Origin: Saccharospirillum salsuginis | Lineage (GTDB): Bacteria > Pseudomonadota > Gammaproteobacteria > Pseudomonadales > Natronospirillaceae | DNA: 64,000 nucleotides | Direction: 5' to 3' | Assembly: GCF_014651855.1 (NCBI RefSeq) | Contig: NZ_BMXR01000009.1 | Span: 62,001 to 126,000, forward strand | In this document: in pieces, positions 32,715 to 41,421 of the stretch | How the letters are laid out: each line of letters opens with the position of its first letter | Numbering within the stretch: the stretch's first letter is position 1 | Translations under genes and position numbers: made by a program | The notes under the pieces: model-generated | Database searches by the model: none | Told to the model about the DNA's origin: nothing | The model's input: the letters and a program-made list of their open reading frames with translations, nothing else

Positions 32715-33095
32715 CTAGGCAAACCGCTGCCAGAGGGCGGCACCCCAAAGCACTACCGCGACCAGTATAGACAGCAATACCGCGGCTGAACCCATGTCCT
32801 TGGTTCGGCCCGAGAGTTCGTGAAAGTCCGTTCCCACCCGGTCCACCAGAGATTCCAGCGCGCTGTTGATCATTTCAACGACCATGATCAGCATAAGACT
32901 GGCGATCAGCAAAGCGGTCTGCCAGAGATCGGTTCCCACCCAGAAAGCGCAGGGCACGCCCACCACCAGGACCCAGCTTTCCTGACGGAAGGCGGCTTCG
33001 TGCCGAAAGGCACTGCGCAATCCCTGAGCGCTGTATCGGGACGCATTGATCAGTCGACGCAGTCCGGTGGCTTGCTGTTTACGCAGTTCTGTCAT
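32715..33095 (-). CDS. dgkA: Diacylglycerol kinase DgkA
   Basis: A 126-residue integral membrane kinase with three helices after an amphipathic N-terminal segment, as in E. coli DgkA (122). The active-site stretch is INSALESLVDRV in LMLIMVVEMINSALESLVDR, and ASRYSAQGLRSAFRHEAAF gives the first conserved Glu region. It recycles diacylglycerol from membrane-derived glucan synthesis to phosphatidate. Its ATG overlaps the hrpB stop by 4 bp. Confidence 0.94.
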   Translation of the reverse strand: MTELRKQQATGLRRLINASRYSAQGLRSAFRHEAAFRQESWVLVVGVPCAFWVGTDLWQTALLIASLMLIMVVEMINSALESLVDRVGTDFHELSGRTKDMGSAAVLLSILVAVVLWGAALWQRFA

Positions 33096-35464
33096 GATAA
33101 ATCCTGTGTTCGGCGCAATTGGCGGTTGGTGGCCCGGGTGGCCGCTGCGGTCATCGGGTCTTCGGGCCAGGGGTGTTTGTTGTAGCGGCCGCGCATCTCC
33201 TTTCGTACCTGTGGATAAACGCTACGCCAAAAATGCGGCAAATCCGTGACCCGGGCCAGGGTGCGACCGTTCGGGGCTTGCAGATCCAGGGTGATGGCCT
33301 GGCGGCCACCGGCCAGTTTGGGTGTGTCCGCCAGTCCGAAGGCCTCCTGCAGCTTGAGGGCGGCACTGACCCGGTCGTGAACGGCATCGTACACCAGCTC
33401 GCAATGCCGCCCGGAGGGCGCTTCCCAGCGCGTCGGGCACAGATCGTCCAGGCGACGACAGGCGTCGTAGCCCAGCCAGGCTTGCAGAATGGCAAGGGTG
33501 TCGAGTGCGTCGAGCCGTTCGAGCGAGCCCAGGTAGGGTTCGGCCAGTTCGGACAGTGATTCGCTGTCGGGCAGGTTTGGCCATTCCGGGTCGAGCCGCC
33601 GCAACAACCGGTATCGTTCCAGCCAGCCGAGCGCGCGATCGACATTCGGCCAGTGGTCCAGTGGGGTCCGGGCGAGCCAGTCGAGCCAGGCGGACTGGCG
33701 GGTGTCCGAGTCCGGCCGGGACGGCTGTTCGGACATCAGAAACGGTCCCAGCCAGCGTTGTTCGGCAAACCCGCTGTGCCGGTAAGCCGGATCGAAGACA
33801 ACCCGGGTCCGCTCGGGGAGCCGGGTTTGAACGGTCTGCTCGTCCAGGGGCCAGGCGACATCGGCCTGTATGGATGAACCCTTGTCCCGGCCGTGCAACA
33901 GCAGGGCCCAAGCCGAGGAAGGGGGACGGGTCGCGAAGCGGACTTCACGGCCCGTGTTCATCCGGGCCCGGCCGGTCGGTTCGATGCGGATCAGCCAGTG
34001 TGGCAGGGCCTCGACCAATACGGCGTCCGGCAGCGGACGGACCCGGCCATCGAGTGTGATACCCAGTCGCCGGGCCAGTCGGCCGGCTTCGCGTTTCAGG
34101 GCCGGGTGAGCCTGTTGTACCGTCTCGGTGAGGTTGCTCGGTTCGTCCGTCAGTGGTTCGCCCCGGGCCAGGCAAGCGGCCAGCCAGACGGCGTCCGAAC
34201 CCCGGTCGTGCCGGCGGCCGACCAGTGCAAGGTGGGCCAGTGCGGGCTCCACCCCAAGGGTGTCCAGTTGTTGTCCGTGCCCGGTTAATCGACCCTGGTT
34301 GTCCAGCGCGCCCCAATCCCGTAGACGCTCATGCGCGGCCTGCCAGCGGCCCGCTGTCGGTGCGCTCAGCCAAAAGGCGTCGTGTCGATCCAGCCCCCAG
34401 GCATTCAGGGTCAGCACCAGAGGGGTCAGGTCGGCCTGGGTGATTTCCGGAGGCTGATCGGGCGCCAGGGCATCGTGGGCCGACTCGCTCCACAACCGAT
34501 AACACAGGCCGGGCCCCAGGCGGGCCGCCCGGCCGGCCCGCTGGGTGGCGCTGGATTTGCTGATGCGGCGGGTTTTCAGTTCGGTCAGCCCGGTCAAAGG
34601 GTTGATCACCGGATACCGTTCGAGCCCCAGGTCGATCACGGTGCGCACGCCGGGCAGGGTGACGCTGCTTTCGGCGATGTTGGTGCTGAGAATGACGGTC
34701 GGCCCGGCCGATTCGAGGCGCTCGTAGAGGTCGTCCTGGGGAACCTGGCTGTGAACGACGCAGTTTGGAACGCTGTCGGACAGCGCCCGGGCCGTTTGTT
34801 CGATCTCGCGCAATCCGGGCAGGAAAACCAGTTGGTGACCGTCGCGTTCCTGTCGAACCTGACTGAGCAGCCTGGCCAGTTCCACGGGCCAGCGTTTGTC
34901 GTCGACCGGGTGGTAGCGGAACGCCAGCGGGTGCAATTCCCCGTCCGATTCGACCCGGGGAAGGTCGAGTGCTTTCTGCAGAGTGTCCAGCGTCAGGGTG
35001 GCGGACATCACCAGCAGCTTCAGATCGTCGCGAAACAGGTCACGGCAGGCGTGTAGCAGCGTCAGGCAGGTGTCCTGATCCAATTGGCGTTCGTGGAATT
35101 CATCGAGAATGACCGTGCCGACACCCTCGAGACCCGGATCGTTCTGCAACCGGCGTATAAAGCTGCCGTAGGTGGTCACGGTCAGTCGGGTCCGGGGGCC
35201 GGCCTGGTTGTCATCGCGCAGCCGGTAGCCCACGCTCTGGCCGACGGGTTCACCCCGTTGTTCGGCCAGACGCTTGGCCGCGAGCTTGACCGGCAGGCGA
35301 CGGGGCAGAAGGAGTACGACTTCCTGCTCACTGGCCTCCAGCAGCCACAGCGGAATCCGTGTGGTCTTCCCCGAGCCCGGCGGCGACTGCACCAGGCAGC
35401 CCCGGTTCCGCCAGTGGGACAGAACCGGTTCGCGGATGGCGTCGACGGGCAGGTGGGGGGTCAT
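33092..35464 (-). CDS. hrpB: ATP-dependent helicase HrpB
   Basis: A 790-residue DExH-box helicase. Walker A is SPPGSGKTTRIP, motif II is DEFHER, motif III SATL, motif V STNIAESSVTLPGV and motif VI QRAGRAAR. The C-terminal HrpB-specific domain contains the WLARTPLDHWP region. HrpB proteins are RNA helicases of poorly known role in bacteria. The start is ATG 35464; the frame continues upstream to 35575 into the neighbour gene and is not used. It forms a three-gene ATGA-coupled operon with the 132-residue gene upstream and dgkA downstream. Length (about 800) is normal. Confidence 0.94.
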   Translation of the reverse strand: MTPHLPVDAIREPVLSHWRNRGCLVQSPPGSGKTTRIPLWLLEASEQEVVLLLPRRLPVKLAAKRLAEQRGEPVGQSVGYRLRDDNQAGPRTRLTVTTYGSFIRRLQNDPGLEGVGTVILDEFHERQLDQDTCLTLLHACRDLFRDDLKLLVMSATLTLDTLQKALDLPRVESDGELHPLAFRYHPVDDKRWPVELARLLSQVRQERDGHQLVFLPGLREIEQTARALSDSVPNCVVHSQVPQDDLYERLESAGPTVILSTNIAESSVTLPGVRTVIDLGLERYPVINPLTGLTELKTRRISKSSATQRAGRAARLGPGLCYRLWSESAHDALAPDQPPEITQADLTPLVLTLNAWGLDRHDAFWLSAPTAGRWQAAHERLRDWGALDNQGRLTGHGQQLDTLGVEPALAHLALVGRRHDRGSDAVWLAACLARGEPLTDEPSNLTETVQQAHPALKREAGRLARRLGITLDGRVRPLPDAVLVEALPHWLIRIEPTGRARMNTGREVRFATRPPSSAWALLLHGRDKGSSIQADVAWPLDEQTVQTRLPERTRVVFDPAYRHSGFAEQRWLGPFLMSEQPSRPDSDTRQSAWLDWLARTPLDHWPNVDRALGWLERYRLLRRLDPEWPNLPDSESLSELAEPYLGSLERLDALDTLAILQAWLGYDACRRLDDLCPTRWEAPSGRHCELVYDAVHDRVSAALKLQEAFGLADTPKLAGGRQAITLDLQAPNGRTLARVTDLPHFWRSVYPQVRKEMRGRYNKHPWPEDPMTAAATRATNRQLRRTQDLS

Positions 35465-35859
35465 GCCAGAGGGTTGCCGTAAGGCAGGAAGCGGTTTTCG
35501 GTGTGGGACTTGATCCACTGCGTCAATTCGGCGTCCGGAAAGGCGTCCCGGGTTTTCAGTTCCTTGCAGATCCACACAACCGGGTTTTTATCCTGGCCTT
35601 CCCAGCCCGCCCAGTGGTGTTCGGCCAGCGTGAAAAAACGCACCAGTCGCACCAGTTGTTCGGTGGGTAGAGGTTCCAGTAAGGGAGCCCAGGCCGAGCG
35701 CGACTGGCGCATCCAGACCTGCAGCGGTTCGAGTGCATCGACCGGGTTCGACGGGAACCGGTCGGCGGACTCGACCCCGAATTCGGCGGCTTTGGCCAGA
35801 GTGTCGGCGTCGGGCGGCGTCGGCGCGCCCTGGTCGGGTGTCCAGGTTCCGAGCGTCAT
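35461..35859 (-). CDS. Conserved hypothetical protein upstream of hrpB
   Basis: A 132-residue soluble, acidic protein rich in Trp (about six). Notable stretches are TEQLVRLVRFFTLAEHHWAGW and KNPVVWICKELKTRD. I do not assign a family. Its stop overlaps the hrpB ATG by 4 bp (ATGA), so it is coupled to the helicase, which suggests a shared RNA-related role without proving one. ATG 35859 is preceded by AGGAGC-like sequence. Confidence 0.65.
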   Translation of the reverse strand: MTLGTWTPDQGAPTPPDADTLAKAAEFGVESADRFPSNPVDALEPLQVWMRQSRSAWAPLLEPLPTEQLVRLVRFFTLAEHHWAGWEGQDKNPVVWICKELKTRDAFPDAELTQWIKSHTENRFLPYGNPLA

Positions 35860-35947
35860 AGAAGCTCCTGTTCGGGTTGATTAACGTTTCGGCCGGCATT
35901 ATATCGGTTGAGCTGACGAACCACACGGGCTGTGAGGAGGATCCTGC

Positions 35948-36319
35948 TTGACCGGCTACCCCCTATTGAAATGGGTCTTTCACCAGGCCTGGCTAACGCG
36001 CCATCGCTGGGTACACGATCGCCTGATGCGCGGCTTTCGCCGCTACGCCGATCGGGGCGAGGCCGATGCCCAGGAATTGTACGGCTTTCTGTTGCTGCAC
36101 AAAGGTGTCGATGAGGCGAGCCGGTCTTCCGGTGCCCGATACTTGCTGTCCTGCGCCGAGCCCGGCCGCCCCAGAGTGGCCTGGCAGTTGTACCAGTGCT
36201 ATCGGGACGGCGGTGTCGCGGGGATCGCTAAAAACCCCGAACGGGCGCACCACTTCCTGGCGATGGCGGCCGAAGGCGGGCATCCGTTGGCCGAAGAGCA
36301 ACTGGCCTCAGGCCAGTGA
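35948..36319 (+). CDS. Sel1/TPR-like repeat protein (TTG start)
   Basis: A 123-residue protein with Sel1-like repeats: ADRGEADAQELYGFLLLHKGVD and the last AHHFLAMAAEGGHPLAEEQLA are the clearest, with CYRDGGVAGIAKNPERA between. Such solenoids bind partner proteins. The start is TTG 35948, supported by a strong GAGGAGG ribosome site seven bases upstream; no ATG precedes the first repeat. It converges with and overlaps the asparaginase end by 12 bp. Confidence 0.75.
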   Translation: MTGYPLLKWVFHQAWLTRHRWVHDRLMRGFRRYADRGEADAQELYGFLLLHKGVDEASRSSGARYLLSCAEPGRPRVAWQLYQCYRDGGVAGIAKNPERAHHFLAMAAEGGHPLAEEQLASGQ

Positions 36320-37279
36320 TTGCCATTCCCGGGCCCAGGGGCGCTTGAAGCCCTCGACGATTTGATCGGCCCGGTCGTATTCCGAACACAGAACCTGCAA
36401 CTTGGTCAGGACCGCTTCCAGCGGCATGCCGCCACAGGACACCGCACCGATCTCGGTCAACAGGCTGCTGGCCGCATACTGACCCAGGTGGACCTCGCCG
36501 TGCAGGCACTGGCTGCGCACGAAGACCGGGATGCCCTGATCATGCGCCCGACCCAGGATGCGGCGCATGGCGTCATCGTTCATCAGATTGCCGCTGCCGT
36601 AGGTGTTCAGCACGAGAGCGCGGTAGTTGCGCTCCACCATGCTCATCAGGCCGTCCATCGGCATGCCCGGAAACAGGATTTGCAGGCCGATGGCGGCGGG
36701 GCGCCATTGTTTGCCGAGCGGTGTCTCGGGCGCGCCCGGCGCCTGATCCCACAAGGACTCGGACCAGTTGGGGGTCAAAAAGGCATCGTCGGCCGTTGTA
36801 TCCGCCTTGGTGATGCGGCTGGCCGGCAGGACCCGGCCGCTGAAGGCGACGCAGACTTCGGGTCGTTTGGCGGTCAGGGCGTCGAGAGCGGTGTTCAGGT
36901 TGGGGATGCCGTCGTTGTCCGGCTGGGACAGGGGCGTCATCGACCCGGTCAGAATGACTGTCTTGCCCGAGCCGGCCAGCAGGAAGCTCAGGGCCGCCGC
37001 GGTGTAGGCCAGGGTGTCGGTGCCGTGGATGATCAGGAAGGCGTCGGCGTCCGAGGCCAGGATGTCGTCACGCAGGCGATACCAGTGGCCGGGGCGGATG
37101 TCGGAGGAGTCGATCAGCGGTTCCCATTCGTCCCAGCTCAGGTCGTGCTCGCGCCAGCCGGCGAGATCCGGGTGGCCGGTGAGTTGCTCGCGCAACAGGC
37201 CGGGCTGGGGGGCCAGCCCCTGGTCGGTGGCGGCCATGCCGATGGTGCCGCCGGTATTGATAATCCGATAATGTGCCAT
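36308..37279 (-). CDS. ansA: Type I L-asparaginase
   Basis: A 323-residue cytoplasmic-type asparaginase. The first catalytic Thr lies in NTGGTIGM and the second triad in IIHGTDTLAYTAAALSFLL; LTGSMTPLSQPDNDG follows. No signal peptide. It hydrolyses asparagine to aspartate and ammonia. I chose ATG 37279 (MAHYRIINTGG), with GGGG about twelve bases upstream; ATG 37291 gives four more residues and cannot be excluded. The frame up to 37357 is not supported. A single gene, not with aspartase. Confidence 0.9.
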   Translation of the reverse strand: MAHYRIINTGGTIGMAATDQGLAPQPGLLREQLTGHPDLAGWREHDLSWDEWEPLIDSSDIRPGHWYRLRDDILASDADAFLIIHGTDTLAYTAAALSFLLAGSGKTVILTGSMTPLSQPDNDGIPNLNTALDALTAKRPEVCVAFSGRVLPASRITKADTTADDAFLTPNWSESLWDQAPGAPETPLGKQWRPAAIGLQILFPGMPMDGLMSMVERNYRALVLNTYGSGNLMNDDAMRRILGRAHDQGIPVFVRSQCLHGEVHLGQYAASSLLTEIGAVSCGGMPLEAVLTKLQVLCSEYDRADQIVEGFKRPWAREWQSLA

Positions 37280-37361
37280 GACCGCTGACATCCCCTGAAA
37301 ATGAAAGCGGCGTATCAAACCACTGAACTTCCGGCTATGCAACCTGGGGCGGCTCAAACCC

Positions 37362-37476
37362 GCGCCGGCGGCCGGGTCGCCCTATTCGAGGTCGCCATTA
37401 ACCCGTCCATGGGGGCTTGACGGCAGCCATCCATGGCTGCCGACATCCTCGAATAGGGCAACCCGGCCCCCGGCGC
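37362..37476 (+). repeat. Dispersed variable-arm palindrome, copy H
   Basis: Thirty-base arms (37362-37391 and 37447-37476) match at 28 positions. The forward core is GTCGCCATTAACCCGTCCAT, GGGGGCTTGACG, apical GGCAGCCATCCATGGCTGCC. The left edge GGCTCAAACCCGC and right edge GCTAGCC are the family marks. It lies between ansA and folX with the inverted repeat at 37507; no gene in 37280-37647. Confidence 0.93.
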
Positions 37477-37506
37477 TAGCCTTCAGCGGCTCCGTAATCA
37501 CAGCTC

Positions 37507-37631
37507 GTAGGGTGGGCACGGCCCACCAGTCCAGTCTATCTAACCACCGGATTGTGCCATCGCCGCACCCATTGATTCGGGTATGGACTCTTGGCGTGTT
37601 GTCCTCCCATGGTGGGCAATGCCCACCCTAG
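37507..37631. repeat. GTAGGGTGGGC-type inverted repeat near folX
   Basis: GTAGGGTGGGCACGGCCCAC on the left and GTGGGCAATGCCCACCCTA on the right bracket about 85 bp. Same family as 23631-23735 but with diverged inner arms. It lies 17 bp beyond the folX stop and could shape that transcript's end. Confidence 0.8.
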
Positions 37632-37647
37632 GAGGTCTGTGGCTAAA

Positions 37648-38028
37648 TCAGGAGTCCGGCCGACGCTCGGCGCTCAATGCGATGGATACGGATTCCGCGA
37701 AACGCAATGCATGAGGTTTGTCGATTTCGACTTCGGCGAAGCGGACTTCGGTGTGTTCCATGATTAGAGCCAGTACTTCGTGGGTCATGCGTTCGAGCAG
37801 CAGGAAGCGGTTGCCTTCGACGAAGTCGATGATTTCCTTGCAGATCGACCGGTAGTTGAGGGTGTCCTCGATCTCGGTGGAGTGAATGGCGTCGCTGGCG
37901 TCGAAGCGGATGGTGATGTTGAGCAGCACGTCCTGCTTGTTTCTGATTTCCTCCTCCTTGATGCCGACGTGGGTGCGCAGGCGGAGGTCTTTGATGCGAA
38001 TGCAGGCTTCGGTGTTTTCGCGGATCAT
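37648..38028 (-). CDS. folX: Dihydroneopterin triphosphate 2'-epimerase FolX
   Basis: A 126-residue member of the T-fold DHNA/FolX group. The RIKDLRLRTHVGIKEEEIRNK segment matches E. coli FolX (RIKNLRLRTFIGIKEEEI) better than FolB, and EVEIDKPHALRFADSV-like ending agrees (here HALRFAESVSIALS). It epimerises dihydroneopterin triphosphate to the monapterin isomer, a pterin branch used in tetrahydromonapterin synthesis. The ATG overlaps the folE stop by 4 bp (ATGA). A longer open frame to 38364 is folE read in another frame. Confidence 0.92.
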   Translation of the reverse strand: MIRENTEACIRIKDLRLRTHVGIKEEEIRNKQDVLLNITIRFDASDAIHSTEIEDTLNYRSICKEIIDFVEGNRFLLLERMTHEVLALIMEHTEVRFAEVEIDKPHALRFAESVSIALSAERRPDS

Positions 38029-38585
38029 GCGCGTCGTCCTATCAGTGTCAGAAATTCGTTGCGGGTGTTTTGCGAGTGCCGGAGACCGCCGAGCATGACG
38101 GAGGTGGTCATCAGGGAGTTCTGTTTCTGAACGCCGCGCATCATCATGCACATGTGCCGGGCTTCGAGCACCACGCCCACACCGGTGGCTCCGGTGACAT
38201 CGGCGACGGCATTGGCGATTTCCTTGGTCAGTTTTTCCTGGATCTGCAACCGTCGGGCGTACATGTCGGTGATGCGTGCGAATTTGCTCAGGCCGAGTAC
38301 CTTGCCGTCGGGGATGTAGGCAATGTGCGCCTGACCGAAGAAGGGCAGCATGTGGTGCTCGCACAGGGAGTAGAATTCGATGTTCTGGACCACGACCATT
38401 TCGTCGGTGTCGGATTCGAAGATGGCGCCATTGACGATAGTCTCGAGGTCTTCACTGTAGCCGCCGGTGAGGAACTGCATGGCTTTGGCCGCCCGCTCGG
38501 GGGTATCGGCCAGGCCGTCCCGTTCGGGTTGTTCGCCCAGGTCGCTCAGGATGTGGCGGTAGTGATCGGTCAGTTTGGAGGTCAT
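38025..38585 (-). CDS. folE: GTP cyclohydrolase I
   Basis: A 186-residue enzyme converting GTP to 7,8-dihydroneopterin triphosphate, the substrate of the coupled FolX. Zinc and active-site motifs: SLCEHHMLPFFGQAHIAY (Cys, His) and the later CMMMRG Cys. GKVLGLSKFARI is the family signature. Length fits the short bacterial form. The folE-folX pair, as in Pseudomonas, points to tetrahydromonapterin rather than only folate. Whether another folE exists cannot be seen here. Confidence 0.96.
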   Translation of the reverse strand: MTSKLTDHYRHILSDLGEQPERDGLADTPERAAKAMQFLTGGYSEDLETIVNGAIFESDTDEMVVVQNIEFYSLCEHHMLPFFGQAHIAYIPDGKVLGLSKFARITDMYARRLQIQEKLTKEIANAVADVTGATGVGVVLEARHMCMMMRGVQKQNSLMTTSVMLGGLRHSQNTRNEFLTLIGRRA

Positions 38586-38743
38586 GGAATTACGTCCGGC
38601 ATTGCTTGAGTCGATGATACGACACTTTAGTGACAGCGGATGATTGTCGGCAAGTGGTTTGATTGTGCCAGTGGTTTGGCTTTGTGGCCTCTACACCTTT
38701 TTGGTACTGTGGTTAAAGTGTCCCTTTTGCCAGGAACTCGTGT

Positions 38744-38920
38744 CCGGCACCGGTGATCCTCGCTCCGGGGCCGCCGTGAATACATCCATGTAGGCTAGGC
38801 CGCAGGATATGAATCCCATCCATGGGATTCACCCTTCGTGCTCGCTGCGCTCATGCTAAAACGCTCCTGGCGTTTTAGTCCTTGCTGCGAACACCCCTCC
38901 GCGAGCATCCCCGGCACTGG
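38744..38920 (+). repeat. Dispersed variable-arm palindrome, copy I, with expanded apex
   Basis: Left CCGGCACCGGTGATCCTCGC and right GCGAGCATCCCCGGCACTGG are the outer arms, the least well-paired of the set with copy J. The core is GGCCGCCGTGAATACATCC, ATGTAGGCTAGG, then instead of the short apical hairpin about 85 extra bases containing two further hairpins (TGAATCCCATCCATGGGATTCA and CTAAAACGCTCCTGGCGTTTTAG). The left flank has TGCCAGGAACTCG and CTGTGGTT. It lies between folE and bcp; the rest of this 417-bp gap has no gene. Confidence 0.85.
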
Positions 38921-39002
38921 TCACTGGCACTATGTGCCGCTTCTCAGATGGGCTTCCAGCCGGTCGGATTAGGCCGAAGGCCGTAATCCGACATCGATCC
39001 AA

Positions 39003-39482
39003 TCACCCCATCTCATCCAAAACCGCCAACACATCATCGTGATGCGATTTGGTTTTAACTTTCTCCATCACATGAGCCAGTTTGCCGTCCTCATCGATAA
39101 TGAAAGTGATCCGGTGGATGCCCTCGAACTCCCGTCCCATGAACTTCTTCATACCCCAGACACCGAACTTGTCCGCGATGCTGTGGTCTTCATCGCTCAG
39201 CAGGTCGAAATTCAGGCCTTCTTTCTCGATGAATCGGGTCAATCGCTTGGGGGCGTCCGGGCTGATGCCGATTGCCACGGCGTTGCGCTTGTCCAGTTCG
39301 GTCTTGGTGTCACGCAGACCGCACGCCTGGGTGGTACAGCCCGGAGTCATAGCTTTGGGGTAGAAGTACAGGACGACTTTTTTGCCGCGATAATCCGCCA
39401 GGGAGACTTCTTTGCCGTCCTGGTTGACGGTGGTGAATTCCGGGGCCGGGTCGCCGGCCTTGGGAAGGTTCAGTTGGGTCAT
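39003..39482 (-). CDS. bcp: Thioredoxin-dependent peroxiredoxin Bcp
   Basis: A 159-residue BCP/PrxQ-type peroxidase. The peroxidatic Cys49 and resolving Cys54 sit in TPGCTTQACGLRD, the atypical 2-Cys layout five residues apart. FYPKAMTPGC and the C-terminal HITFIID-like strand (HRITFIIDEDG) complete the thioredoxin fold. It reduces organic peroxides with thioredoxin as donor in the cytoplasm. Single gene, flanked by palindrome copies I and K. Confidence 0.96.
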   Translation of the reverse strand: MTQLNLPKAGDPAPEFTTVNQDGKEVSLADYRGKKVVLYFYPKAMTPGCTTQACGLRDTKTELDKRNAVAIGISPDAPKRLTRFIEKEGLNFDLLSDEDHSIADKFGVWGMKKFMGREFEGIHRITFIIDEDGKLAHVMEKVKTKSHHDDVLAVLDEMG

Positions 39483-39635
39483 GTCGTTTCCTTATTATGG
39501 AGTCATGCTCTGTTAGCTTGGAAATTTTCCAGGCTCGGGTTTCAGTTACGGTTCCTGGGTTGCTCTGGTTCAGTACTGTACGGGAAAGGTCTGTGTACAG
39601 TCCGTTCCCGTTGTTGTGAGGGGTAGTGGGGCGTC

Positions 39636-39770
39636 CGGTGTGAGCCCCGAGGTGGGGGGAGTCCCTGTCGGGGATGTCCGCAGCATGGATGCTGCGGTCA
39701 AGTCTACACGGATGTATTCACGACGACCCCGACAGGGACTCCCCCCACCTCGGGGCGGATTCAGCCACCG
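39636..39770 (-). repeat. Dispersed variable-arm palindrome, copy K (perfect 29-bp arms)
   Basis: Arms 39645-39673 and 39727-39755 are perfectly complementary over 29 bp. Outside, CGGTG/CACCG add another five pairs. Inside is the reverse-orientation core with apical CCGCAGCATGGATGCTGCGG and CTACACGGATGTATTCACGA. To the right, GAAACCACAGG (39779-39789) is the external box. It lies between bcp and jetA, transcribed divergently. The rest of the 466-bp gap has no gene. Confidence 0.94.
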
Positions 39771-39948
39771 AACCCCAAGAAACCACAGGCTTAAACATAC
39801 CAAGTGAGGCCACAAAAGGAGCATTCAAGCCACAGACCCAGCCCGTCAACCGAGCGATGTTCAAAAGCGTTCACCGTCTGTCCGGGAAAGCCAATTTAGG
39901 GTATCCTCGGGCGTCCGGTGTTGTCACCCACAAGATATTGATTTTCCT

Positions 39949-41421
39949 ATGTTTTTCGAAAACGAGCGCAGCCAGTTCTTCAAGCCGCTGACGGGTAAGT
40001 ACCGTGAGCAGCTGGTCGAGTGCCTGAAAGAGCTGTACCGGCGTCTCTACACCAGTTCCAGCGCCGACTACGGCCACGCCCTGACCCGGGACGATATCAT
40101 CGACACCTTCCAGGGCGCCCTGGCGCGCGCGCCCGAGTTGACCACCGACGACGGCGAGTCGGAAGGGCGTTTTCGCAGCGACCGGGAGCAGGCCGTCTGG
40201 TCGCTCAATTTCCTGATCGAACACGGCTGGCTGGAAAAACAGGTCGACGAAGCCACCCTGCTCAGCAGCTACAACTTCAGCCGCATGGGACGCCAGTTCA
40301 CCGAGCCCTTCGTCGGCAGCGACCTCAGTAACATACGAACCCGGCATCGCAACACCCGGAACGTGCGGAACTCCCTGCAATCCTTCCGGGAACGGGGCGA
40401 AGTTTACGATCTGCTCGACGCCTGGGAGCATTCCGAGCGGATCATCAGCGATTTCACCGACATCATCGCCGAACTGGACGAACGCAAGCGCGATCTGGTC
40501 CGGCAGATGGAAAGCCAGGTGCTGGTGCAGCGCGCCAGCCAGGATTTCTTCGATTTCATGGAAAAGCGATTCCAACCCGACCTGGCCATTCGCCTGAGCG
40601 CGGACAACGTCGAAAAGTACCGCGACGACATCGCCCTGTGCATCCGCGCCATCCGCGCCCGTGACCGGGATTTCAAAGCCCGGGCGGAACGACGCCTGCG
40701 CGAACTGCTGCCGGAAGAAGTGCGGGACGGCCAGAGCCTGCTCTGGACCGTGCTGGACAATATCGAGAGCCGGTTGAAAGCGGCCAGCGACATCATGGTA
40801 CCGGCGCTGCGCCGGGCGTTGCAGGGCTTCACCAAGCGGGCGGACGTCATCATCCGCCAGATCAGCTATCTGGCCAGCCAGCAGCACAACGACGTGGTCA
40901 AGGTCTGCAAACAGTTGAGCGAGTTTGACGAGACAACCCGTAACGAAGCCCTGGCCCGGGCCGGGGCCGAGATGGCCGTCCCCCATATCGGCTTCATCGA
41001 CCCGGCCAGTGTGCGCATGCACGCCCAGCGAACCCGCCGCACCTTCTCCATGGACGTCACCGAAGACAGTCCGGACGATTTCGATGTCGAGGCGCGCAAG
41101 GAGCTCTATGTCCAGCAGGTCCTGGATCAGGCGTTCCTCATCAACGACAACCGGGTGCGTCAGTATCTGGTGCGCCAACTGAGCCGGGGCGAGGTGGTCA
41201 CAACGTCCGAACTGCCGGTGCACTCGGCGGACGACCTGCTGGCGCTGGCGCACGCCATCGAAGTGGGCTCGGCCCAGTCGCTCTCGTCCGAGTATCGCTT
41301 CATCGTCGAGTGGCGCAATGCCGGCGAGCCGTCCGAGTATTTCGAATCCCGCGACAACTTCACCATTCGTCTGGAAACCCGATCCGACCAAGCACAAGAG
41401 GAAGGCCACGATGTTTCATGA
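39949..41421 (+). CDS. jetA: JetA/MksF kleisin-like subunit of an SMC condensin
   Basis: A 490-residue protein matching the Wadjet JetA / MksF family (DUF5716 group), the kleisin that bridges the SMC heads. Seen: N-terminal winged-helix-like region MFFENERSQFFKPL...RLYTSS, FLIEHGWLEKQVDE, then the long helical SLQSFRERGEVYDLLDAWEHSERI region and SFRDR.., VLVQRASQDFFDFMEKRFQPD. It overlaps jetB by 11 bp. In Pseudomonas MksBEF helps chromosome organisation, and in Wadjet systems the complex limits circular plasmids. ATG 39949 has only a weak ribosome site. Known role by family; specific role here is inferred. Confidence 0.9.
   Translation: MFFENERSQFFKPLTGKYREQLVECLKELYRRLYTSSSADYGHALTRDDIIDTFQGALARAPELTTDDGESEGRFRSDREQAVWSLNFLIEHGWLEKQVDEATLLSSYNFSRMGRQFTEPFVGSDLSNIRTRHRNTRNVRNSLQSFRERGEVYDLLDAWEHSERIISDFTDIIAELDERKRDLVRQMESQVLVQRASQDFFDFMEKRFQPDLAIRLSADNVEKYRDDIALCIRAIRARDRDFKARAERRLRELLPEEVRDGQSLLWTVLDNIESRLKAASDIMVPALRRALQGFTKRADVIIRQISYLASQQHNDVVKVCKQLSEFDETTRNEALARAGAEMAVPHIGFIDPASVRMHAQRTRRTFSMDVTEDSPDDFDVEARKELYVQQVLDQAFLINDNRVRQYLVRQLSRGEVVTTSELPVHSADDLLALAHAIEVGSAQSLSSEYRFIVEWRNAGEPSEYFESRDNFTIRLETRSDQAQEEGHDVS

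Noticed and set aside
37648..38364. A 238-residue frame that would extend FolX upstream
   Set aside because: The upstream part is folE out of frame; FolX homology begins at ATG 38028, with an ATGA overlap.
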